Shown piece by piece: positions 44,754 through 56,789 of a stretch of 64,000 nucleotides of DNA. The stretch's first letter is position 1. Each line of letters opens with the position of its first letter. The notes below the pieces were generated by a model. That model ran no database searches. It saw only the letters and a list, made by a program, of their open reading frames with translations, and had not been told where the DNA came from. The position numbers were made by a program, and so were the translations under genes. Source of the stretch: Erythrophleum ivorense (Eukaryota; Streptophyta; Magnoliopsida; Fabales; Fabaceae); NCBI GenBank assembly GCA_026724425.1, contig JAIUCV010000005.1, forward strand, positions 37,731,784 to 37,795,783, read 5' to 3'.

Positions 44754-47743
44754 CCACTTCCCAAGCCAAGAGATCTCTAGGGCATAGTTGTCAGGGGTAT
44801 TTGGTCTTCTTTTCAGTTCAGGCCAAGGTAGAAGAGGGTATAGATGAGATCCCCGTAGTAAGGGAATTCCCAGAAGTATTCCCTAAAGAGATGAGTGGAC
44901 TGCCCCTAGAGAGAGAGGTCGAGTTTCCCATAGATATCGTACCTGGGGCAAGTCCAGTGTCTAAGGCCCCTTATAGAATGGCCCCCACTGAGCTAGCAGA
45001 GCTTAAGAAACAGATAGAGGAACTCTTAGAAAAGGGTTTCATCAGACCTAGTGTCTCACCATGGGAAGCCTCAGTTCTATTTGTAAAGAAGAAAGACGGG
45101 ACCCTTAGATTATGTATAGACTACAAGGAACTCAACAAGATTACCATTAAGAACAAGTACCTTCTCCCTCGCATAGATGACCTCCTAGATCAGTTAGCAG
45201 GAGCGTCAGTATTTTCTAAGATAGACCTCAGGTCAGGATATCACCAGCTCAGAGTAAAAGCGAATGATATTCCCAAGACAGCCTTTAGAACTAGATACGG
45301 GCATTATGAATTCCTAGTTATGCCCTTCGGGTTAACGAATGCACCTGCAGTTTTTATGGATTACATGAATAGAATCTTCAGGTCATATTTAGACCAGTTT
45401 ATAGTAGTCTTCATAGATGATATCCTTATCTACTCAAAAAGTGGAGAGGAACATGAGCAGCAGTTGAGATTAGTCTTGGAAACCTTAAGAGAAAGACAGT
45501 TATATGCTAAACTTAGTAAATGTGATTTCTGGCTCACAGAGGTTCAGTTTCTGGGTCATGTGATCTCCCAGGCAGGGGTCGCAGTAGATCCCCATAAGGT
45601 AGAGGCAGTATTGCAGTGGGAGAGACCTAGAACAGTGACAGAGATCAGGAGCTTTCTAGGTTTAGCAGGGTATTATAGAAGGTTCATTCAAGGCTTTTCT
45701 CAAATAGCAATGCCATTGACCCGGCTTACTAGAAAGAGTGTGTCGTTTGTGTGGAATGAGAAATGTGAGAGTAGTTTTCAAGAGTTGAAGCACAAGTTAA
45801 CCACGACACCAGTTCTAGTACTCCCTGACCCGAGAGAGACTTTTATAGTGTACAGTGATGCCTCTAAGAAAGGGTTAGGATGCGTACTCATGCAGAAAGG
45901 CCGAGTGGTAGCTTATGCTTCTAGACAGTTAAAACCTCATGAGGAAAACTACCCCACACATGACCTAGAGTTAGCCGCAGTGGTATTCGCTTTAAAGATA
46001 TGGAGACACTACTTATACGGGGCAGCAATAGAAGTTTATAGCGACCACAAGAGTCTTAAGTATCTGTTCAAGCAGAAAGAGCTCAATATGAGGCAAAGAA
46101 GATGGTTAGAATTCTTGAAAGATTATGAATTCACCTTGAAATACCATCCAAGTAAGGCTAATGTGGTAGCTGATGCCCTAAGTAGAAAATCCATACACGT
46201 GGCCTGTATGATGATCCGAGAGCAAGAATTAATTGAGAGGTTCAGAGACATGAGTCTCTCCTGCAGGGTGTGTTCGGGAAAGTTATTAATGAGTGAAACC
46301 CGAATAGAAAGTGACCTGAGAGATCAGATAAAAAAGGCTTAACAGTTAGATGATCATGTAAAGAAAGTTAGAACCCAGATGACCCAAGGAAATGTTCAGG
46401 AGTTCAATCTGTCTGAGGATGATATAGTAAGGTACAGGGATAGGCTGTATGTGCCTAGAAACACTGAGATCAAAGAGAAAATACTAGATGAGGCACATAA
46501 GAGTAAGTACACTATTCATCCGGGTAGCAATAAAATGTACCAGGATTTGAAAAGAATGTTCTGGTGGCCCGGGATGAAAGCAGACATAGCAAACTTTGTC
46601 TCTCGATGTTTAGTATGTCAAAGAGTGAAAATAGAGCATCAGAAACCAGCAGGGTTACTTCAGCCTCTAGATATCCCAGAGTGAAAATGGGATAGCATAG
46701 CTATGGATTTTGTTATGGGTTTGCCCAGGACATTATCGAGCTATGATGCAGTATGGGTAATAGTGGATAGGTTAGCAAAGTCAGCACACTTTTTACCTAT
46801 GAAAGCCACTTATACCCTAGACAAGTTAGCCCAGCTGTACATCAAGGAGATAGTTAGACTACATGGCGTGCCCATGAGCATAGTGTCAGATAGAGATCCC
46901 AGATTCACATTGAATTTTTGGAGATCATTATAAGATGCTCTAGGCACCAGAATCAGATTTAGCACAGCCTACCACCCTCAGACGGATGGACAAACAGAAA
47001 GAACCATCCAAACCCTAGAGGACATGTTGAGGGCATGTGTACTAGAAATGAAAGGGAACTGGGACACATACTTGCCTCTAGCAGAGTTTGCCTACAATAA
47101 CAGTTACCATGCTAGTATACAGATGGCACCGTATGAGGCATTGTATGGGAGGAAGTGTAGATCTCCAATGTGTTGGGTTGAGCTAGGAGAGCGGAGCCTT
47201 ATAGGCCCAGAGTTAGTGGATCAGACCTCTAGACAGATAGAAACCATCAGAAAGAAACTTCTGACGGCCCAAAGTAGACAGAAAAGCTATGTAGATAAGC
47301 GTAGACGGCCGTTAGAGTTTGAGGTCGGAGATCATGTTTTTATCAAGGTATCTCCATCCACAGGTATAGGTCGATCCATTAAAAGTAAGAAGCTCAATCC
47401 AAAGTACATAGGTCCTTTCCAGATTCTAGATAAAGTAGGACCTGTGGCATACAGACTAGCTCTTCCTCCAAATATAAGCCAAGTTCACAATGTTTTCCAT
47501 GTTTCCCAATTGAAAAAGTACCAGCCCGACCCCTCACATGTCATAGAATATGAGAATGTGCAGTTACAGGAGAATTTATCTTATATAGTATCACCAGAAC
47601 GGATCGTGGATGCTAGACTCAAGCAGTTACGGCATAAGACGATATCGTTGGTGAAAGTGATTTGGAAGGGATTGTCACCCGAAGAAGCCACATGGGAATT
47701 GGAGGAGGATATGAGGAAGAACCATCCAGAACTCTTCCCATGA
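44711..47743 (+). pseudogene. Chromovirus pol: RT, RNase H, integrase, chromodomain (three stops)
   Basis: One continuous phase from 44711 to 47743, interrupted by TAA at 46340-46342, TGA at 46682-46684 and TAA at 46931-46933. RT (about 45050-45590): CIDYKELN, KIDLRSGYHQ, MPFGLTNAP and catalytic FIDD near 45412. RNase H (about 45836-46190): VYSDAS, LELAAVVFAL, YSDHKSL, VVADALSRK. Integrase: HHCC finger (HPGSNKMYQDL, CLVCQR, about 46490-46640), then a D,D,E core with MDFVMGLP, VSDRDPRFT and QTDGQTERTIQT. C-terminus: GPFQILDKVGPVAYRL then a chromodomain (about 47590-47740; VKVIWKGLSPEEATWE). Each stop is one transition from the expected Gln or Trp codon (CAA to TAA, TGG to TGA), as cytosine deamination would produce. 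RT is whole; integrase cannot be made in one piece. Confidence 0.95.
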
Positions 47744-47779
47744 GGTATGTTGTTTAAATTTCGGAGACGAAATTTTTAT

Positions 47780-47792
47780 AAGGAGGGTAGAA
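47780..47792 (+). promoter_or_regulatory. Chromovirus polypurine tract
   Basis: AAGGAGGGTAGAA directly abuts the TG of the 3' LTR; it is the plus-strand primer site. Confidence 0.85.
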
Positions 47793-50728
47793 TGTAACAG
47801 CCAAGAAAAAGAAAAGAAAAGAGAAAAGAAAAGAAATGAGAAAAGAAAAGGAAAAGAGAAAGCTGGAAAATTTTCGAAGAGCTGAGAATTTTCTAAGTCT
47901 TCTTGCCATAGCGAGAACTGGAATCGCCATAGCGAGAATGCCCCCTCGCCGTAGCGAAATTGTTTCTAGCTATAGTGAGTGCGGCATTCCATACAAAGAC
48001 CAGGGAGTTGCTCGCCATAGCGGCGCTATAGCGAAGGCAGAGGTCTGGAACAGGCCCGAGCTCGCCGTAGCGACGCCATAGCGAAGGCAGAGGTCTGGAA
48101 CAGACACGAGCTCGCCGTAGCGAGGGTAATGACTAGCTATAGCGAGAGCGGTCCAGAAAAGCGAGAAAAAGAGAATTTAAATTTTTAAAAGCTTCCAAAT
48201 CTCTTCTTTCTTCTTCTAACCGACTCAAGCTCGTCTTAGGAGAGAGAAAAGGACGGAGGAGAGAGAGAGAAGCTGAGGAAAAGAAGAAAGCACAAGAAAG
48301 GTATGAATTCTCATAGCTTCCTCTTAGTATGTTGCCCTTCTCCCCTTTCCCCCTCTTTCCTACGGTTTAGATGGCAAAAATGGTTAGGTCTTGAGTCTGG
48401 TTCAGAGGAGAGAGAGTAGGAAACCATTCTTGAGAGAGATTAGAAGTATATAGTCTTCTCTTTCTTGCTTTTCCCCCTTTCTTAAGAGTTTAAGAGTTGA
48501 GAAAAGAGAGGGGATAACTAAGGGACTCTAGTGAGAGGATGAAACCTAGGTTAAGAAGCTCAGTAGAGCTTATTAGAAGAGATCCCTAGCTTAAGAATTG
48601 AGTATTAAGGTATTAATTCCATGCTTTTGTGTGGTTAGGCTCAAGAGAAGCTCTCCCATCTAGAAGTTGTTGTGAAACCAACAAGGGAGGAGTCAAGTGA
48701 AAGAGCAAGTAGTGAATAGCTAGCAAGGTAGTTCTCTCCACTTTCTCTCATGCATAATTGTGTGTTTACATTGTCTTGCTTGTGTGTATGAATGATATGG
48801 GCTATGAGAAGTGTGTTAGCATGGTGGTATGTTATGAATTGAAATGATGATTTGTATGATTGTTTTGGTTTGCTTGAGGAAATGGAAAGCCAATAACCCT
48901 ATAGCCAAGGTGAGGATGAGCCAAACCCCTAAGTGGTTGAGACAAGAGTAAAAGGTCTCCCAAAAGTGAGGTTGACTCCCAAAGAGTAAGGGTTGAGTCT
49001 AAGGACCTCTAAAGAATGGGTAAGGCAAATCCAAAAGCCACAAGGGAGTGGGTGAGGCTAATCCAAGTACTTAGCAAGCTCCTAGATATTATGTGTGGCC
49101 TACTCACATATTAAGAATGTTTTTCCTTTATGCATGGCCAATTCATATGTTTTAAATGTTTTCATCATGATTTTATATGCTAACATGCCATACATGCATA
49201 ATAGGACTTGTTGCATGCAATATATGTATGTTTGAATGAGAGTTGAACTACTGGGATTCTCCGAATCTCACCCTCCCTCTCCACCATCCAACCATGCCAG
49301 GTGGACCAAGTGAGATTAGAGAAGGGAACCACCACCAAGCATGAAGCTAGGGATAGAAATGAAGAAGAGTGTAAAGGTTTCTTGTAAATACATTGTAAAT
49401 GAGACATGAGATGTAAGATGATGTATATGATGTAGTCCCTAAGAGTTTTTGTAAGTTAATGTATGTATGAATGATGAATGTATGAGAATGAGGTTTATGA
49501 TGAATGAAGAGGCAATTTTGAATGAGAAATGCTCAAAGTAGTATAGATTATATAGGTGCATGAGTGGGCAGGGGGTAGTGAGTTTCTCCAATCTAAGTTA
49601 CTAGACACTTGAGACATGATTGATGGCTCCTAGAGATGCTTTCTCATGTGCTCAAAGAGTCATAAAAGTAGAAAAACCAAGATTGGACCCTATGAACCCC
49701 ACTTTTGGCCAAGAAAGGGCCTTCTTGCACATGATGTCATAGATTAGCCATATGATCTCTTCTTGCTATGACATTTGACATGTAGCTAGATCATGTTTAG
49801 AGCTTTCTGGGAAGCTAGAGTTCATGTCATTTAGAGGTCTATAGCATTTTCTATGATTTTTCAAAGTTGACATCAGAAATTCGGATTTTTGGAAATCACT
49901 GTTCATTTGGTCAGTTTGAGAAACGTGTCATCCGAGGGGCAAACGTAGTCCAATGGCTACGAGATTTTATACACAGAAACTAGATGGTCACAGTGACTTT
50001 TAGGAACTGGAAGCACCTCATTTAGAGGTCTAGAGAGGAAGTTATGCAATTTCGAAGTTCCTGCCCAGAATCAGACACCCAACCAGACCCGAGGTACTGT
50101 TTCATCGGTTTCCCGGAATTTGTCTAGGTGAACTGATCTGGAGATATTTTTCTCCTCTATCTAACATCCACATCTTTCCATAGAGATATAGTTTATGAGC
50201 ATTTGATTTTTTTGGAATTAGTTAGACAATTTCAAATTTCATATCAGTAAACTGTGACAGCAAAGAAGCCCCCTCTGACCAGTGAATGATTTCGATGTCA
50301 AACGCAGAGTATGTGAGATATTGAGACTTCTACTTATTTTTAAAATTAAGTAGACGTCTCAAGCTTTCTAGAATGATCCAGATCATGCAGTTACGATTTT
50401 TCTGCATTTAGTTATGGATTTTCAAACTTAGCCCAGAAATGAAGCAAAATCTGCCAATAGCGAAAATGTATGTCTCTAATCCCTTTTTGCTTTCCATGAG
50501 TTTAAAGCATATTGTGGGGATTGTAACAAGTCTCAATAGTGTAATTGAGCATGAGGATGAGTAGAGAGGGCTCAACCGGTCCATGTTACTTCTAAGTGGA
50601 TCTCTACCCACACATAGTGCCATAGAGAAAGAAGCATAAGGTAGAGAAATTATCTCCCTTGTGAGTTCCGCATGTGCATATGAGTTAAGAGGGCATGTTG
50701 GGTATGAGCTAGAGGTTAAGGTGTTACA
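47793..50728 (+). repeat. Chromovirus 3' LTR
   Basis: 2936 bp, the same length as the 5' LTR, with about 28 transitions and 14 transversions between them counted by eye and no indel seen. Contains the second palindrome array (about 47904-48150), the donor-like AAAG/GTATGA at 48300/48301 and the hairpin at 49252-49270. Ends GGTGTTACA, followed by the TGTAT duplication at 50729-50733. Confidence 0.96.
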
Positions 50729-50733
50729 TGTAT

Positions 50734-50770
50734 GAATGATATGCAAATCTTAAAATGTCTATAACTAGTA
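50734..50770. other. Spacer between chromovirus and solo LTR S6
   Basis: Short AT-rich remnant of the common target DNA, the continuation of 39470-39953. Confidence 0.6.
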
Positions 50771-50775
50771 TATCA

Positions 50776-53677
50776 TGAAACACCCTAAAAATTAATTAAG
50801 GTGTTAATCATGGTTTTAGATTAATTTAGAATAATTAATATGGAATAATCGAGTAAATTAAGTAAATGAAAATTTTGGAAAGATAAATTATTAATACGGG
50901 TTTGAGATTTAATTGGGAGAGAAATTTCATCTACGCCGAAATTAATATAAGAGAGCATGATAAGGGGCTAATGGAGACCCAATAGGCTAGGTGCAGGCCC
51001 AATCTAATTCCATGTGATAGAGGCCTAAGATCCACCTTGTATAGGCTCTTATGATTGGCCCAACAACCCTTGTGTAGACCTAAAACTTTTAAGCTCTTAA
51101 AACTTGTTTTGGCTCAATAGAATTTTAGCAGCCCAATGCATAAGAGCTGGCCCAACAAAGCTAAAATCTGAAGCCCAAATGGAGTTAGATCTTGGAGCAA
51201 CCCATGACCCACATTTGACCCAACTAAAACCTAACTTAAACCCTAAAAAAACTAACCTAGCCATCCCCATTCTGCAGAACACACAAAACACAAAAAAAAT
51301 TCAGAGCTTGGAAGGGAAGCTAGGGTTTGGGGCAAGAATTTCACCATTTCTCACCTCTAAAATCAAAATCAGCCAAGGTACTTGTTATATATCTTAATCC
51401 TCTTCTCTTCCTCTTCAATTTGGCCTGATTAGTTTTTCATTTGGAGCATTTTCACTATACCCAAATTCTAAAATATGGTTGGTTGGTATTTTCTTAGAGG
51501 AAATTCGTAGGTTGAGGCTAGGGCTGACATTAGGTAAGTGTAAACTATCCATTCTAGTGTATTTTCTGCTGGTTTAAGACCCTCATAGTTGATGTATAGT
51601 ATGGGTGTTAATTATGTATGAATTTGCTTAGGAATTTGGGTAATATATTGAAGTTTCTAGTAGAGGACATACTCAATTCGAATTTAGGGATTTGTGGTGG
51701 CTGGGTAAGTGTTCTTTTAGTAGTTATTAGCATTTAAATTCTTTAGATACTTGTTGCTACTGTAAATAATGAATTAAAGTAGTAATTCTCTAATACTATG
51801 GTTATAGGGAGATTTTTGTACCATTAGTGGCTGTTGCAAATTGTCTACAAGTGAGGTAACCAAGTTTACATTAATTCCATGCATATATCTATTTTAATTT
51901 CATATTTTCTATACATGAATGATTTGAAATGTTGAATGAATTGGTTGGCTATCTATTGTATTGTGATTGGACCTTGTGAGTCCATGGTGGAGCTGTGGTG
52001 TGGCTGCCATCTGTGCATGTGTTTCGATCAAGTATCGGGTTATGATCAAACCCCAGATGCACTGAGCCCTGGTTGTACTCAATAGGGAGTAGGTGCCGTG
52101 GACGGGCCTCTCCCGGTGTTAATGGCCCTTAACATGTGAAAATATGATTGCTAGTATGGGATAGTGATCATGATAGCCTAATTGTTTCATTTACTGATAT
52201 GACTGATATTCTTCTGATGCTTATGTGAAATTATGCATGTATGCTAATTAAAGTGGATTATATGATGGAATTTCCTTGGTTATTGAGATTTGCATCTCAC
52301 CCCGTTTTATGGGATTAATATTTCAGGTGAGGGTTCTACTGGTAAGGATAAGGGGAAGCAAGTGGATGAAAATCCATGAGCTCCAACATATGGGGACAAG
52401 GCTGCACATAGGCTGACTTATTTAGTATAAATGCTAAATTTTGTATTCCTTATTGTATAGCATCATCATGTATTCATGTTGCCAAGTGTAGGTTCTTATA
52501 TTTTGATTACCTTGGATGTATTCATTGGGGAGTTAGACCTCATTTTAGCTTGATATCGGATGTATGAACCCATAACACTTGATGTATGAATTTTGCTGAA
52601 TTTATGGTATGGTATACTGTTGAAAATATAATTATGTGATGCATTAGATGTAATATGAACCATTGATGTATGAAACCTCTGACGGAATATATATCAAATT
52701 TTAATTTCCAATAGTGCATGAATTCTTGTTGCTATTATTTTATGGACTTGCTGGTATAGGATAGTTGGAGGAGTGAAAATTTACATTTAAGTTTTGAATT
52801 GGTAATGGTAGAATAGCTAGGTGTATAGAGTAGATAAATACCATTAGAGTCATATAAAATGAGTGGAGTGGTCCTAGGGTAGTCCCAAGATGAGAATTAG
52901 AGTATAGGAGACGAAATTTGGGAGATGTAATTACAGGAGGGAGTCACGCCGCGGCTAAGAAGGCTCCACCACGGCGCAAGCGAATAAAAATTCTCTTGGA
53001 AAGTAACAGTGGCAAGGAACGTTGCGGCTTAAGGAATCTCGCCGCAGCGTAGAGTGAAAAAAATTGCCCAGGAGGGTAATAGAATGAAACCTCGCCATGG
53101 CACAACATGTACCGCCACAGTACTAGTCGAGGGAACAAAGTTAAGAGTGTACAGTAGCGAATCCCGCCGCAACGCAAGGGTGTTCCGCCGAGGTAAGGAT
53201 TGTGAGATCTGGAACAGTAGCTCCAGAAGGCATTTCCACTGCGGTGCCATGTAGGCCGGCAGCAGCAATGGTCCAACCGTGGCAAAATTCGTGAAAAATT
53301 GCCCAATGATTCCAGTACCTAACTTAGCCGCGGCGCGAATGGTTTGGGCCACGGCTTAAGACCCCAAACTCCTACCTTTAGCTTAGAAACCCTAGTTTCT
53401 TCAATGGTAATGCTAGGAAATGATATAGGAATACTTGTGGAAGGTTTTTGTGTATTGAAACTGATGAATGGATGAATCGTAAACCCCTCATGGTAGTATG
53501 ATTTCTCTTATGCATTTTTTTTTGTTTGTAGTTATTTAGTGATGACCCTAATATCAAGGTTCAAATTTTCCTATATTTTCATAACTTAATAAACTGTAAC
53601 GATTCTAAACCTTGATCATTAATTATTAATTGCATATTTAACTATAACTACCATGATTAGAAGGTAGGGTTGTCACA
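50776..53677 (+). mobile_element. Solo LTR S6, distinct family, plus strand
   Basis: Perfect TATCA duplication (50771-50775 and 53678-53682). Begins TGAAACACCC and ends GGTTGTCACA, 2902 bp. Its overall sequence differs from the other LTRs, but it keeps the hairpin TGAGATTTGCATCTCA (52284-52299) followed by TTTCAG/GTGAG. A donor-like CCAAG/GTACTT occurs near 51376. Near its 3' end (52941-53360) there is a GC-rich array of 'cgccgcggc' variants. No coding region, so a solo LTR. Confidence 0.9.
52941..53360. repeat. GC-rich array of imperfect CCGCGGC-type motifs (S6)
   Basis: Around ten irregularly spaced short motifs such as CGCCGCGGCT, CGCCGCAGCG, CGCCATGGC, CCGCCGCAACG, GCCGCGGCG and GCCACGGC within 420 bases of an otherwise AT-rich LTR. 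Similar in style to the CTCGCTATAGCGAG arrays of S4 and the chromovirus but with a different core and at the opposite end of the LTR. Open frames across it are by-products of the GC-rich composition. Confidence 0.75.
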
Positions 53678-53682
53678 TATCA

Positions 53683-54385
53683 TTATGTAAGGCATATTTT
53701 GATTATGTATTTATATATACGATTATTATACAATAAAATAGGATAGATGAAATCATCAAAATCAATCAAACTATTATTATTCCTATTCAAAATATCAAGT
53801 TGAGGATGAAAGATATTAAGAATGTCTTATCATGGTCTTTTACCATTAAAAGGTTATAATGGATTTTGTATTTAGAGTTAAGTTTTACCCCTATTATGAT
53901 AGACTAATATTATGGGGAATCTATGATGCCTTCTTTAAACATTTGATGTTATGATGGAGGAAACTAATAATCCAAGAAACTATTACATGAAGGTGATTAG
54001 TTCAATCACCTATACTTGCTAAAATGGTGGGTGTAACTTGACTAAGATATAAGAATCAAGAAAATATTATGTGAGAGGATTATTTCTTAGAAACTATATC
54101 TATGATTGGAGAGAGTATTTAGGATAAAAATTGATAGAGTTATCTACCCCTAAAAGTTCTTACAGCCGAGAAATTATCATGTGAGGTTGTAGAAAATAAG
54201 TAAAGGACTCTAATCCCCATTAAGGAAGATTGGAATAGTAATTTCCCTAAATATGTATTATATGGTGTATAGTTTAGAATAAATAGTAGAAGATATCATT
54301 AGATTTAAAGACCAAAATCTATTAGTTGATAATAAAATAAGTGATTAATTATCTATTATTTTTTATTTAAATCAAAATAACTAAT
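53683..54385. other. Unassigned AT-rich DNA before copia C2 coding relics
   Basis: No frame or terminal repeat recognised; may be the leader of copia C2 or older target DNA. No primer-binding site is visible here. Confidence 0.4.
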
Positions 54386-56789
54386 CTTAGTACATTGTCT
54401 AAAGTTTTAAAGAAAACAAGGTGATTAGACTTAATTCCTTTGACTGGCTTAAAGATATGAGAATTGTTGTCACCATTCATAAGCTAGTTTATGTTCTTGA
54501 CACACTTGCACCACTTGAGCCCATGAAAACTCAACTAAGCTAGAGGTAGCTTACTATACTTAGCAAAAAGAGGATAATGCATAAACTAAGTGCTTCTTAC
54601 TCATCTTAATGTCAAATGAGTTGCAAAGGCAATATGAGAACATGTTAATTGCCTTAGCAATTTTGCTTTAGTTGCAAGAGTTGTGTGGTGAGCAAAAACA
54701 CAATGCTAGATACATGCTATCTAAAGAGTTGTATAAAGCTAAATGACTAAGGGTTAGTTAGTTAGTGCTCATGTCTTAAAGATGATTAGGCTTATTAAGT
54801 GATTGGAAGGACTCAGATTTAGTATAAAATGTTGAATAATGCATATATCTAATCTTGAAATCATTGCCAAGTTCCTTGACTAAATTTATCATGACTTTTA
54901 ACATAAATTGGATGAAAGTCTAGCTTCATAAGCTTTATAATATGTTAATTAAGGTAGAGTTAAGCATGAAAAAGGAGAAAGGTCATGTATTAGTGGTTAA
55001 AGGTTTCCAGATTCAATAGGAAGAAGGACATGACAAAGAAGAAAAAGAAATCTCTTAAAGCTAAGAGACGTGTTAATAAAAGAAAAAAGGAATCTTTTGA
55101 AGGGTAAAGCAACAATCAAGAAAAGGACAAGTGCCACCATTATGGTAAATAAGGCATGGGAAGGGAAATTATAAGATGGACCTCGTAAGCTTTAAGGACA
55201 AGCTTGCTAAAAGTTAGTTAGATTTGTTTCTTATTGAGATTAACTTGTTAGTTAATATTACTTCTACTTGGGTATTAGGTAGTGGTTGTAGTTCTCATAT
55301 TTGTAATCATATGCAAAAACTTCAAAGAAGTAAAAAGCTAAGTAATGATGAGATAAGTCTACAAGTAAAAGATGGATTGAAGGTAGATGCTCTAGAAATG
55401 AGAACTTACTACTTACAATCACCTTTTGGTTTGGAAAAGTTTTGGAACTTAAAAAAATGTCATTTGATTCCAATATTGAACATTATTTTTATTTCTCTTC
55501 TAGACAAAAAAGGCTAGGAGTTTTCCTTCAAAAATGGATTATGTTCTATTTCTTATGATAATGAGTTATTATGTATTGTAGTTCTTAATAATGGTTTCTA
55601 TGTTATGGAACTTGAAAATGACATTATGAATGTAGAGCAAGTTTATCTCAAAAGGAAAAGGGATGAAATCAATCATGCTTATATATCATTTAAAACTAGG
55701 TTATACAAATGACAATAGGATTAATAAATTGTAAAAAAAAGAAACCTTCGCTTATTTAACTATGAGGATTATCCAACTTGTGAATCCTACATCATTGGAA
55801 AGGTAACTAGGTCTTCAATTACAAAATAAGAAGAAAGGGCTATAAATAAACTTGAATTGATTTATACAGACATGTGCGAGCCTTTAAGTTTGACAGCTAA
55901 GGGTGGTTACCCTTGCTCTGTCACTTTTACTGATGATCATTTATGGTATGAATATCTATACTTAATGAACTATAAATCTGAAACCTTTGAAAAATTCACA
56001 GAATTCATATCTAAAGTAGAAAAGAAAATTGGCTAAAGTATTAAAGCTCTAAGATCAAATTGATGGGGAGAACACATGAGCAATGAACTCATAAATCATC
56101 TTAAGAATAATTAAATTCTCTCACAACTTACTCCATTAAGAATTCCATAACTTAATGAAGTATATGTAGGGGCAAATTGAATGTTAATGAACATAGTTCA
56201 CTTAATAATGAGTTATGCAAATCTTTTTCAATCCTTTTGGGCATATGCCTTATAAGCTATAATATATATCCTCAATAAGGTATAATCTGTGCCTAAGACA
56301 CCATATGAGATGTGACTTGGGAAGAAACCTAGTATTAATCATGTTAAGATTCAGGGTAGCTTAGCTCATATAAAAAGACTCAACATTAAAAAAAAAAAAC
56401 TTGTCCAAAGAGCCAATAGGAGTTACTTTGTAGGATATCTTGAAGATACTTTAGGTTATTACTTTTTCCTTTTAACAAAACAAAAGGTTCTTGTTATAAG
56501 AGATATTGTCTTCCTAGAGAAAGAGTTTATGCTAAAAGGGAACAATAGGCGTAAAATTGAACTTAAAGAAGTTCAAAAGGCACAAGTAGTTAAAAAACTT
56601 AGAAATATTGAGAATATAAAACCTATTGTTACACAAGCTCCACATAGGTCTCAAAGAGTGTTAAGGCCACTTGAAAGATATGGTTATCAATTGGATAACT
56701 TGATTTTAGGCTTCTGGGCTTTTTGAAATATGCCAAACATGTTCAAATATGTGCTTTTGGAAAAATGGGTTATATTTGTTAATAGGTTG
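54386..56789 (+). pseudogene. Copia C2 gag, protease and integrase relic
   Basis: The gag start is suggested by FDWLKDMRIVVTIHKLVYVLD (about 54433-54500). Lys-rich codons near 55020-55140 resemble the basic linker before the zinc knuckle (KCHHYGK). The segment 55224-55517 shows STWVLGSGCSSHICN, equivalent to the copia protease start with D changed to G, followed by LQVKDGLKVDALE. Integrase pieces: LDLIYTDMCEPL-type residues near 55850, TFTDDHLWYEYLYLM near 55927, and YFVGYLEDTLGYYF near 56430. A clean 65-codon stretch (56529-56726) ends in SQRVLRPLERYG, the usual lead-in to copia RT. Solo LTR S7 follows. Confidence 0.8.

Larger units (their letters stand above)
39959..50728 (+). mobile_element. 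Complete Ty3/gypsy chromovirus (Tekay/Del type)
   Basis: A complete LTR retrotransposon of 10770 bp flanked by a perfect TGTAT duplication (39954-39958 and 50729-50733). Order: 5' LTR, tRNA-Met primer-binding site, gag with CCHC knuckle, protease, RT, RNase H, integrase (HHCC, DDE), C-terminal chromodomain, polypurine tract, 3' LTR. Integrase after RT defines Ty3/gypsy; the chromodomain defines the chromovirus branch, and LTRs near 3 kb with this gag-pol layout suggest Tekay/Del (inference). The two LTRs have equal length with about 42 mismatches by eye (1.4%). Chromodomains tether integration to marked heterochromatin, consistent with the nested surroundings. Coding is broken by one frameshift and three stops, so it is not autonomous now. 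Confidence 0.97.

Noticed and set aside
45410..45424. FIDD instead of YxDD in the chromovirus RT as an anomaly
   Set aside because: FIDD at the catalytic site is normal for Ty3/gypsy reverse transcriptases.
52944..53352. Frames of 107-120 codons in the GC-rich array of S6
   Set aside because: Raised GC lowers stop frequency; no domain, and the region is inside a solo LTR.
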